From Manis javanica (lineage: Eukaryota; Chordata; Mammalia; Pholidota; Manidae), in the NCBI RefSeq assembly GCF_040802235.1, contig NC_133158.1, forward strand, positions 154,888,401-154,952,400: a stretch of DNA of 64,000 nt, given 5' to 3'. The position numbers were made by a program, and so were the translations under genes. Shown in pieces: positions 22,806-32,945 of the stretch; the first letter of the stretch is position 1, and the number at the start of each line of letters is the position of its first letter. A model generated the notes under the pieces. That model was not told where the DNA came from and searched no databases. It saw only the letters and a list, made by a program, of their open reading frames with translations.

Positions 22806-23834
22806 TGTGGTTCCCAAATTTTTCTGTACATCAGAATCACTGGAGAGCCTTTAAAATCACTGATGCCCACATTGCACCCTTTATGAACAAAAGCAGAATG
22901 TGTGGAGATAGCTGGGGCCAGGCATCAGTATCTTTATTTTTTTTATTTTATTAAATGTACATCACAGTGGTTCAACAGTCCCCACACACACATTCCCCTC
23001 CCTCTTGGTAACCACTAGTCACTTTTCAGAGTCTGAGTTTAAGGATGTTTTGTTCCTTCTGTTTTGCTTTGTTTTTATGTTCCACAAATAAGTGAAATCA
23101 TATGGTATTTGTCTATCTCCACCTGGCTTATTTCACTGAGCATAATACTCTCTAGATCCATCCATGTTGTTGCAAATGGCAGGATTTCTTTTCTTTTTAT
23201 AGCTGAATAATATCCATTGTGTATATGTACCATTTCTTTATCTGGTCATCTATGGACACTTAGGTTGCTTCCATATCTTGGCTATTGCAAACACTGCAGT
23301 GATAAACATTGGGTTACATATATCTCTAATCAGAGATTTTGTTTTCTTCAGGTAAATTCCTGACACTGGAATTATTGGGTCAAATGGTATTTCTATTTTT
23401 AGTTTTTTGAGGAACTCCATACTGCTTTCCACAGCAGTTGCCCAATTTGTGGTCCCACCAACAGTGTAGGAGAGTTCCTATTTCTCTGCACCCTCACCAG
23501 CACTTGTTATTTCTTATCTTTTGGTTAGTGGCCATTCTAACCAGCATGAGGTGATATCTTATTATGGTTTTAACTTAAATTTCCCTGATGATTAGTGATG
23601 TGGAGCATATTTTTATATGCCTGCTGCCCATTTATATTTCTTCTTTGGAAAAGTATCTGTTCAGGTCCTCTTCCCATTCTTTGATCAGGTTATTTGTTTT
23701 TGGGTATTGAGGCATGTGAGTTTTTTATGTATTTGGGATGTTAACCTCTTTTCAAATGAGTTGTTTTGGAATATATTCTCCCCAGCCATCAGTATCTTTT
23801 AAAGATTTCAATATGCAACAAAGTTTGGGACCCT
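22806..23834. mobile_element. MER5A-like hAT element split by an L1 insertion
   Basis: The left half is 22806-22935 (starts GTGGTTCCCAAATTTTTCTG) and the right half 23787-23834 (ends ACAAAGTTTGGGACCCTC). The halves are separated by an L1 with a 13-bp duplication of the host sequence. Confidence 0.55.
22936..23786 (-). mobile_element. L1, 5'-truncated, antisense, with 13-bp target-site duplication
   Basis: An 851-bp L1 3' end. Poly-T at its left edge is the tail complement. The minus strand encodes an ORF2 C-terminal remnant (23250-23432) with the blocks LKKLKIEIPFDPIIP and FAIAKIWKQPKCP. CATCAGTATCTTT at 22923-22935 and 23787-23799 is the target-site duplication. Confidence 0.8.
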
Positions 23835-23969
23835 CTTGTTTAACAGACTCCTTTTCCTTCCTTCTTTACCTGGGACATTTTTCTCATTTCCTGTAATGTG
23901 CGTAAAACTGTGAAACAGGGCAGTCCTCAAGTTATAAACTAAATTGCTCTTTAGACAAATAGTCAATAG

Positions 23970-23982
23970 TGACCTCTGGTGG
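23970..23982. promoter_or_regulatory. CTCF-like motif (candidate)
   Basis: TGACCTCTGGTGG departs at one position from the CTCF core pattern (YGCCMYCTRSTGG). Confidence 0.25.
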
Positions 23983-24094
23983 TGTGAACCTAAAATAATC
24001 TAATTTTCTTGGTGTAGGAATGCTCATAACACAGGGAAAAGGTGTCAGTGACCAGTCTTCCTGACCATTATGCCCTTCCATCACATACACACAT

Positions 24095-24200
24095 TATTTA
24101 GAAAGGGAAATTGAGGGTAGAGAGGAAGTTGACCATGATCACACAGGAATCATTGATAGCTGTGGAACTGAAACTTGACTGGTTCTCCAACTTCCCCTTT
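24095..24200 (+). repeat. MIR fragment
   Basis: AAAGGGAAATTGAGGGTAGA followed by AAGTTGACCATGATCACACA resembles the MIR core. Short and diverged. Confidence 0.4.
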
Positions 24201-25359
24201 CTCTCAAGGGTATCCAGAGTGGCCTCATCTTCACAACTTCCCAGTATGAGCACCACCAGTGTGTATCAGCAGCTTTCAGGTTCTATTTCTAGCTCCTAAG
24301 CATGACCTTGATTCCTCTAACTGCCAAACAGTCACATACTGATGTGAGCCAGAAGTATCTGGAGAGGAGGTCATCTCTCTCCTCTGTGCTGTTGGGTTTT
24401 CATTTCTCTTGTGAGGTAGAAGACAAAGGTTGTACTGCTGGCCAGGGAAGTCTAGCCAACTGGGCCTTCTTGTTAAGGATAACTGTCTCCATTTTACAAA
24501 TGAAGAGAGTAAGGGCTATTGAAAGGTTATTGCCTAGACCATCCACCTTGACACACACCTCTCTGTCCTAATCCAAGGTGCTTCAATGCCAAGTAGGGAA
24601 ACTGAGGCCAAATTACAGAGCTGTCCTCTCTAGTAGGCTTCTGAGTCCCTGGCCAACCTGTAGCCCAGCATTAATGGAATTAGATGTGTGATATTCTCAG
24701 TATGAAGCAATGGTGGATGATGCCCCAGGACAGAGTAATGTATGGGATTGTAGGATCTGAAAGAAGCTAAAATATCACTGTTGGAGGTTAGAGGCAGAAG
24801 ATTTAAGGACTAGGGATTGTTTTTCAGTGTGGAGTGGGTCCCTGCACATAAAGTGGCAAAGTTGATTCTCTTAAGCAGAAATGGAATGCAATCAGAGGGC
24901 TGAAGATCCGGTGAAAGGAAGAAGGGGAGTCTGGGGCCCTTTAGACTGTCTCCCTGAATACTGAGACTGAGAACCGCAGTGGCTCCACAGTCCCTACCTC
25001 GCCTTCCGCAGCAGATGCCGAATGGCCACCACAGAGGACTCCCAAGATACTGAGACCCTTGGGGACCAAGGAACCCTTCCGACCAATGTGAGCTGGAGAA
25101 GACCTAAGAACTGAGGGCCCTAGGTCTTCTAGCCGCCTGCCCCTGCTTAGCCGTAAGGCGGAATTCAGCGCAGCTTTGGAGATACCCACCCCTTCCACTC
25201 TCTCCCAAATCTCGCTTTCTTGGAACTTCTAGTAACGCCATGCTCTAACAAACTGGGACAAGTCTAAACAAGGCTTAGCAAACGCCACCACGGGAAGCTA
25301 GAAATTGCCTGGCGGAGGTAAGGAGTGAGGAGAGAAAGATACGGGTTAACCCTGTCCAC

Positions 25360-25910
25360 TCCATCTCGGGGCGAGAAACTAACTCCCAAGCCCTGAGCGG
25401 CTTTCTGGGAAATATAGTCCTGGATGAGGGGCATGCATTCCCAGGGGATTCTGGGAATAGTAGTTTTCGGGCTCCGGCTGAGCGTACCCAATTTCGCATG
25501 CGCACTGCGCCCTGAAGCCTGGCGCTCCATCTCATCTAAGTAGGCTCGTGCGGTAACCGTTGAGGCTTGGATAGGTGCACCCTGGAGGCGGGCCGGCGGG
25601 ACTACTGCTCCTCCCAATGCCTCTTAATACTTTATCTGATCTGCCTATAGAATAAGATTTAGTCCTTACGGAGCCCACAATCGGAAAAGGGGTAACAAGC
25701 AAACTGATAAAACAGTGCGTAGAAGGGTATCTGTTTTAATTTTGACGCGTTGGGCGGAAGCGCATCGATGAGGAAGGTTTCACAGAGCGACTGTCGTTCG
25801 AGCTGAAACCTGTCGACCCGTAGTCCTGAGCCTAGCAAGGGGTCTGCCCTAGGCCAGTGTTTCTGGTTAGAGGGTTTGCCACGGCCTGAGACAGAGCGGA
25901 ATTAATCAGT
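25360..25910. promoter_or_regulatory. Orphan CpG-rich promoter-like segment with ZNF143-like and NRF1 motifs
   Basis: A CpG-rich island-like stretch between the two genes, about 8.6 kb upstream of HPS3 and 13.7 kb upstream of HLTF. It contains two ZNF143/STAF-like sites in one orientation (25402-25420 and 25447-25464, the second GATTCTGGGAATAGTAGT) and an NRF1 palindrome CGCATGCGCA (25495-25504). There is no TATA box. The open frames over it (for example 25264-25617 minus) match nothing I know, so no protein gene is called. It may drive a non-coding transcript or serve as an enhancer. Confidence 0.5.
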
Positions 25911-28860
25911 AGAACTTACCCATTTCGTGGGGAAAGAGGTGAAGGTGAGGGGGAGAGGGGGAGGATGGAGAGAAGGACCACTTAAAGCAGGATTGAACAC
26001 TTTCTCGACATTAGCCCCATGTCTGAGTGGAGACATTACAGCTCTAATCAGAGGTCTTAGCTGCTTTGAAAGGGATTTTAGAAAACTTCGGCTCCGTTGT
26101 GAATTTCATTAAAGCGGTTGAAGTTGGACTCAGGGATTCATGGAAAGAAATGATAGTGGTCTGGGCTAGAGTAAGAGCAGTGGAGATGGATGAGACGGTA
26201 TTATAGCAATGATATATTTTTAGGAGATAGAAAAAGAAAGGTTGGGCGGCCTTGGGGTATAGTGGTGCCATTTGCTAGATAGGGAACTTTACACAGCCTA
26301 CCAAAACATTCTTCAACAACTGATGTCCCTGTTTACAAATTATCTCATTCTAAAAGTAAACTGGAGATTCCTAGCCATTTATGCAACATGTGCATGTGGA
26401 CTCATAATTTGAAATGTACTGATAAACAGACATTCACACAAATGCACATGTTGTGTTAGATGAGCAAAGGCACAAACTAGGTCCCTGCCCTGGGATCTAA
26501 GCTCCTCACCTCTCCCCTTAAACACCACAGCATCTGTTCCTTTTCACTATGTGCTCTTGAGCAAATAATTTAACCTCTCTTGGTGTAGTTTCCAAAAGGC
26601 AAGTGCTTAAGGAGGGACCTTGTAATGAGGATGTGATGCTGTAAGCTTGAACCTTAAATACTAAAGGATTTCTAGTATGGTCTGTCCATGGGTGGTGGCA
26701 CCTGGAGATAAGAGATGCCTCCTTAGAAGAAAGGAACCCAGCATGTCAGTTTAAAGAGAAGTAGAGAGAGAGGTTGAGATAACACATCATCCAAGTTTTG
26801 GAAATGTAAATGTGAAAGTGGGGTTCAATGGAAAAGGGTTTACTTGTATTGATTTAACCAGATAGAGATTATGGTGGAGAAATTAACAAACACTCACAGA
26901 CTCCATCTAGCCATAGAACTGTCAGCATATGTATTTGTGTTGGTAGAGAGCAGACTGGGAAGTGGTAGGGAAACAAAAAAAGCTGTTTTCTTCTGGAGCT
27001 TGCTTAGGGGCAGGATGGAGCCCCAACCAATGTGAGGCTGAGCCAGGGCAGATGAGGGCCTTTCCTGTTAGGCAGATTCTTGTTGGCCAGGGCTGAGGAG
27101 AGGCTTCACAGGGTATACAGCATATGTCCTTGGCAGGAGGAAGATAGAAGGGATCTAGTATGCCCTAAGGAAGAGAGAAGTGAAAACTAGGCTAATGGTG
27201 TTATTCCAATCAAAAGTAGAAAAAAAGTACAGAGGTGACCTCAAGTTGAGCAGAGAAGAGGGGACTTCCATTTCAGAGAAGCTCTAAGTCTTCAGTAACA
27301 CACCTCCTCTGGGCTAACTCCCAGATGTGGGATAACTGAAGGGGTCCAAAATCAGAGCAAATCTCTGCCTCTGGGCTTGGGGGAGAGGATGGTAGTAAGA
27401 TGGTCCTTCCCTGGGGATTCTATGAAGTTCTAAGTTCCTGAGGGATTTCCATACCTAGAGAAAGTCGTCAAAATACAGAAGGCCTTTGTTACCCTTTATT
27501 TCCCAGACCTATCCTAGGGTCCAAGCTGTTTCTTTACAACTATTGGGAATATCAGGGAAAGGACAAATAGATGCTACGTTGGGCAACGGAGGGACAGCGG
27601 TCTATTATTCAGCAGAACCTCCCATATTACTAACTCTTGAGAGGTCCTTATACCTCCTTATTCTTCTGAAGTGTTATTGTTCCCAGTGACTGATCAATAA
27701 TAGGGCAGCCCAATCTACTTTCCTGTAACAAGCATTAGGAATTGAGTGAGTCTGATTCACAGGACTGTGACCTATACACGAGCAAGATTGTCAGCTACTT
27801 GACACCTCCAGTGTGCATTGGTCACATAGAGGGTAACCAATAAATATTTTTCAAAATAACTTAATGAAAAATTGAATACAAACAGTACTGGTATCTTAGC
27901 TGTATACAATAAAATAAAGAGGCATGAGGGGGGAGTTAAAGTATGGTCTTGCCTGGTGAGAAGAGACCTCACTAATTTTGAAAAATCCTGGAAGAATCCA
28001 TTTAACCATTCATTATACCTCTGACAATATTTTTTGAATAGGCTAAGTGTAAGTCTCATTTATTATTTGTTCTTCCTTTAGCCATATTCTCAAGCTTTCC
28101 TGTCTCTAGCTTCAGAGATAAAAATACAGTAGCATTCAATGGCCATTTAAGAGTTGCATGAATTTTCCATTGAAAGACAACTAGAATGAATCTCACTTAG
28201 ATCTAAATTCCAGAAACCTCCTCACAACTTCCTTCATGTGAAACTTTTAATTTGGAAAACTTAGTAATTACAGGGGTCTTCTGTTTAAAATGTCCATGTT
28301 ACATAAACAGTGTATTCCAGAAACACATTAAGAACTAAAAATGTCCCCAAGAAACTTGAGAGCATCAAAACTACAAAATGAGCAGAAAGTTTAATGTAGT
28401 TGGTCTATGCAAGAAATACACAAATTCTAAGGGCCAAGGCCTAAGGAATGGCAGGAGGAGGCCAAGGGAAAGATATAAATTGGGAGACTAATTGGCTGTA
28501 GGATAAGAAAGGGATATGGTTTATCTCAAATGTTCTCTGGTGGAGACCTCCCTTGGTCTCCTCTAGGCTTTTAATTTTTGTCAAAGTTGTCAGATTTGTA
28601 TGATTTTTTTTTCTTGAAAGTAAAAATACAGATGTATTTTGTATAAAATTATAGCAAAATATCTGATTGGAAGCAGGAGTGATTTGAATACATTGAGATA
28701 TCTAAAAAAAGGTTTGGGTAAGTTTTTGAGTTTTGTGGGAATTTCAATTGTCTTCTTTCTACTTTAACAGTGTAAGAATCTGTAAGAGAAAGGATGTTTT
28801 GTGGTAGAATAGAATTTGACTTTTAGATGATTATTTTCATTTTATATCAAATGCAAGGAA
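25911..28860. other. Intergenic, nothing recognised
   Basis: Moderate-GC then AT-rich DNA with no gene, RNA or confidently named repeat. Open frames near 27.5 and 27.8 kb show no protein-like features. Confidence 0.35.
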
Positions 28861-28869
28861 AGGTAATTT

Positions 28870-29960
28870 ACTTCATTTATTCAGTCAACAAACATTTACT
28901 GAGCCTCTAGATTCTCTTCTTGGTGCTGTGGGATCGATCGACTGTGAACAATATAAGTTCCTTTCTTTACTGGAGCCTATCTAGGGGAAGCAGAGAGGCA
29001 GTAATCAAGAAACCAAGGTGATTCCAGTTGTAAGTTCTGTGAAGATGATCTATCAGGATAACGTGATAGAGAAGGGATAGGCAAACTATGGCCTGCTATC
29101 TGTTCTGTAGATAAAGTTTTATTGGAACACAGCCACTCAAGTATTTATTATCTGTGATTGCTTTCCTGTTACTGCAGCAGAGTTGGGTAGTCAAAATGAA
29201 CATACACACTATCTGGCTGTTTAAAGAAGCAGTTTGCTGACTATTGGGATAGAGGGTAACCGAGGGATGAGTACTGTAGATCAGAAAGTCAAGGAAGGCC
29301 TTTCTGAAGAGGTGGCTTTTGCACTGAAACCTGAAACATCAAAAGGAGCTGGGCATGGAAACATCTGGGGGTCTGCACAGAGGAAATGAATTTCAGAAGC
29401 CTGGAGCCCTCATCAGGCTTGGTGGTAGCTATGCCATAAGTAGCAAGAGGGCCAGTGTTGCCAGAACATAGGGAGCCCAGAGAAATGTATGAAATAAGAG
29501 AAAAAGAAATAGGCAAGGGCTAGATAATGTGCTGTGGAAGAATTTGGATTTCATTTTAAGGCAAAGAATTCATTGGAACATTTAAGCAGGGAGATGATAT
29601 GATAGAATTTACATTATAAACAGATGTCTGGTTGTTGAATAAAGAACTAGGAGTATGGCTGGATGAGGAAAATAGAAAGAGTTCAGTCAGACTATTGCAG
29701 TATTGTAATTCAGGTGAGAAATGGTAGCTTGGACAGGGTGATAATAGTGAAGGTGAAGAGAATTAGGTGCATTTGTGATGTATTTTGGAGGCAGAACTGA
29801 TAGGAGAGATGAGATGTGTGACATGAGAGAAAGGGAAGACATGGGTGACTACAGGTCTTTTGGCGTGCTGTATACTGAAAGGGGGAAACCAGAAGAAAAA
29901 AGCACATTGAGGGAGAGGAGAGATGGAATTAAGAATCCTGTTTTAGATTTGTAAATTTAT
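28870..29960. repeat. L2-type LINE, interrupted by a hAT element
   Basis: Begins ATTTATTCAGTCAACAAACA, then TTACTGAGCCTCTAG and GAACAATATAAGTTCCTTTC. It resumes after the hAT element with AGGAAGGCCTTTCTGAAGAG, GCACTGAAACCTGAAACATC and TTTTAAGGCAAAGAATTCAT. Open frames across it are not genes. Confidence 0.55.
29068..29258. mobile_element. hAT (MER-type) non-autonomous element
   Basis: GGCAAACTATGGCCTGCTAT at the left, AGTTTTATTGGAACACAGCC in the middle, and ATCTGGCTGTTTAAAGAAGC then GTTTGCTGACTA at the right give the well-known arrangement with inverted ends (caaact / agtttgctga). Subfamily not named. Confidence 0.6.
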
Positions 29961-30233
29961 GTCTATCACATTGAGTCTGGAGCTCATAGAAGTCAGGGTT
30001 CAAGATACACATGTGAGTGTGATCATTGTATTGATAATATTTAAAGTCGTGTGGGTAAGATCATGTATAGCAGTCCTTCTTAGTAACTGAGAATGATTTG
30101 GCCCTGACCCAGGAACAATTTTGAAGCAAATCTGAGGAAAAAAGCAAAGTGAATAGGCTTGAAAATTATTGTATGTACAATCCAGCTTGAGAACAGTTTT
30201 GTAAGACATTATTTTTGAGGATGTGACTTTTTA

Positions 30234-30628
30234 AAAAATTTTTATTTATTCTTTATTTATTTAAGGTATCACTGATATACACTCTTTTGAAGGTTTCACA
30301 AGAAAAACATTGTGGTTACTACATTCACCCATATTATCGAGTCCCCCCCCCATACCCCATTGCAGTCCATCCGTGTAGTAAGATGCCACAGAGTCACTAC
30401 TTGTCTTCTCTGTGCTATACTATCTTCCCTGTGACCCCCACACACCATGTGCACTAATCATGATACCCCTCAATCCCCTTCTCCCTCCCTCCCCACCCAT
30501 CCTCCCCACCCGCTTCCCTTGAGTAACCGCTAGTCCCTTCTTGGAGTCAGTGAGTCTGCTGCTGTTTTGTTCCTTCAGTTTTGCTTCATTGTTACACTCT
30601 GCAAATGAGGAAAATCATTTGGTACTTG
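30234..30628 (-). mobile_element. L1 3' end, antisense, with imperfect target-site duplication
   Basis: A 395-bp 5'-truncated L1 whose 3' UTR text (ACTGATATACACTCTTTTGA, TTGGAGTCAGTGAGTCTGCT) differs from carnivore, ruminant and primate L1 tails I know and looks pangolin-like. Flanks GAGGATGTGACTTTTTA (30217-30233) and GAGGACATGACATTTTA (30629-30645) form a 17-bp duplication with three mismatches. Confidence 0.7.
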
Positions 30629-30780
30629 GAGGACATGACATTTTATAAGAAGACTTTGCCAAAGTATGACATGATTTCAGTTTGCTGCTCTCTCTTAAAA
30701 ATTTTACCCTGTTTTTATTGACTGTTAATTTTTCAAGTACTTTCTAAAATGGTTAGGTTTTAGTAAAACAAGGAAGTTTT

Positions 30781-31965
30781 TTTTTTTTGAGAGGGCATCT
30801 CTCATATTTATTGATCAAATGGTTGTTAAAAACAATAAAATTCTGTATAGGGGACTCAATGCACAGTCATTAATCAACCCCAAGCCTAATTCTCAACAGT
30901 CTCCAATCTTCTGAAGCATAACGAACAAGTTCTTACATGGTGAACAAGGTCTTACATAGTGAATAAGTTCTTACATGGTGAACAGTGCAAGGGCAGTCAT
31001 CACAGAAACTTTCGGTTTTGATCACGCATCATGAACTATAAACAATCAAGTCAGATATGATTATTCATTTGATTTTTATACATGATTTATATGTGAATCC
31101 CACATTTCTCCCCTATTATTATTATTATTATTATTTTTAAATAAAATGCTGAAGTGGTAGGTAGATGCAAGATAAAGGTAGAAAACATAATTTAGTGCTG
31201 TAAGAGGGCAAATGTAGATGATCAGGTCTGTGCCTGTAGACTAAGTATTAATCCAAGCTAGACAAGGGCAACAAAACATCAACGGATGCAGAAGATTTCT
31301 CTCAAAACGGGGGGTGAGGTTCTAAGCCTCCCCTCTGTTGGTCCCCAATTTCTCTCCTGATGGCCCCCCTGCAACTGTGCCTGTCTTAGGTTGTTCCTCC
31401 CTTGAGGAATCTTACCCGTCTCTGGCTAACCAGTCATCTTCTGGGGCCATACAGGGAAATGTAAAGTTGGTAAGTGAGAGAGAAGCAATATTCTTTGAAA
31501 AGGTTAGCTTTTTACTTCTTTGCAGATTTATGCCCTGTGGCTTCTATGCCCAGCATTTGTCTTGAGGTATCTTTACCACTTGGAAGAATTACGATACTCG
31601 GTAATTTTCTATATGAGGCACTAATTCTACTAAAGGGTTGTAATTAGGAAGGAAGAGGAAAAGCTATACAAGTAGCAGACGGAAGAAAACATGGGAAGAT
31701 TGATTAGTTCTTTGGCATATCTTCTTGTAGAGTAACAAACATGTATAGGTTTTAAACTACTAATTAAATTGCGCACATACATTAACATAATAGGAATACA
31801 GCTGCATAACAAAAGCAGACCTACAATTACCAGCCATATCCAGTGAAACCAAGAAAACCAGTTAGGTACCCTAGGCATTTGTGAAAACTTATCAATGATA
31901 TGACGGATATTGTCTAATTGAATTTGAATAGTTTGAGAAAAATCAGACAAATTAAAACAACACAT
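30781..31965 (-). mobile_element. ERV-derived, poly(A)-tailed retrotransposed copy 2 (longest copy)
   Basis: In minus-strand sense: a fragment of a retroviral env transmembrane-subunit end (31965-31630), non-coding sequence, polypurine tract (31114-31105), U3 from TGTGGGATTC (31104) with the same tandem units, R with AATAAA, then poly(A), seen as poly-T at the left. TAAAACAAGGAAGTTTTT lies on both sides (30764-30781 and 31966-31983). There is no U5 or second LTR, so this is an L1-mobilised copy of retroviral mRNA. Compared with copy 1 it extends further 5', into env. It cannot encode a complete viral protein. Confidence 0.8.
31630..31965 (-). pseudogene. Retroviral env transmembrane-subunit remnant (111 codons, 5' truncated)
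   Basis: An open minus-strand frame at the 5' edge of copy 2. The first 35 or so residues look like the membrane-proximal ectodomain of a retroviral TM protein (Trp-rich NWFSWFHWIW just before the membrane). A hydrophobic span follows (about residues 40-62, VIVGLLLLCSCIPIML with Cys). The remainder after the membrane segment is probably a mix of tail and read-through non-coding sequence. The surface subunit, fusion peptide and most of TM are absent. The apparent ATG lies exactly at the insertion junction, so it is probably an artefact of truncation. No function is expected. Confidence 0.6.
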
Positions 31966-31983
31966 TAAAACAAGGAAGTTTTT

Positions 31984-32510
31984 ATGTGCTAAGTTAGTCT
32001 GTTAGTTTTACGCCACTTGTATAATTCTTTTATTTTTAATTTTTTTTTACTTTTGATTTTTGTGTGACTTAATCTCTGTGTGTATTTTTAGTTAGATTAA
32101 ATTGTTTAATCTGAGGGAGAACATTTCGTTAGTCTGGGAATCAGGTAATGAGGATTTAGATTATAGACCTTTTTGAGATAATTTTCAATGATGATGAAGA
32201 AAAATATGTAACCTTATTGTGTGTGTTTTGGGACTTTGAACTACCTTAAGAATAAAAATCTAAAGCAGCAGTATTTTTAATGCTTCCCTAGCTATCTGAA
32301 TAAGGATATTTTGTAAATAGTTTGAAGGAGGATGATAATATCCTAGTTATGCAGTAGTATTACAGTAGGATTTTTTAGGTTGATGCGGACTTATATTGTT
32401 TGTGTGGTGTTTAATGTGGTGGGCAGTAAGAGAGAAAATATGCTGGGGGCACAGGTCAACTATGAGGAGGAAAGCTTGCTGTGATGGTTTTGCTTTGTTT
32501 TGGATTTTTG
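31984..32510. other. Intergenic, nothing recognised
   Basis: AT-rich sequence with no gene or named repeat. Confidence 0.4.
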
Positions 32511-32529
32511 TTTTGTTTTGTATCATTTT

Positions 32530-32945
32530 AGATTTACAGAAGTCCCTGACTTAACAATGGTTTGACTTTATGATGTATAAAAGTGATACACATTCAGTAG
32601 AAATCATATTTGAATTTTGATCTTATGCTGGGCTAATGATATGCAGTATGATATTCAGGTGATGCTGGGCAGTGACAGCCACAGCTCTCAGTCAGCCATA
32701 TGATCACGAGGGTAAACAACTGTTACTCTCAACCATTCTGTACACATATGACCATTCTGTTTTTCACTTTCAACACAGTATTCAAAAAAATAACAAGAGA
32801 TATTCAGCACCTAAGGTAGGTTAGGCTAAGCTCTGATGTTTGGATAGGTGTATTAAATACATTTTCAACTTAACGATATTTTCAGTTTACAGTGAGTTTA
32901 TTGGGACGTAGCCCATTACAAGTGAGAAAGATCCGTAGTTCGTTT
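32530..32945. mobile_element. Medium-reiteration repeat with partly inverted ends
   Basis: Begins AAGTCCCTGACTTAACAATG and ends TTACAGTGAGTTTATTGGG, ACGTAGCCCATTACAAGTG, with AATCATATTTGAATTTTGAT, TTTTTCACTTTCAACACAG and AGGTTAGGCTAAGCTCTGAT inside. This is a familiar mammalian interspersed repeat, but I cannot be sure of its class (DNA or LTR). Confidence 0.5.

Noticed and set aside
25264..25617. 117-codon minus-strand frame in the orphan CpG-rich segment
   Set aside because: Composition explains it. It overlaps another open frame on the same strand, and no domain or splice context supports it.
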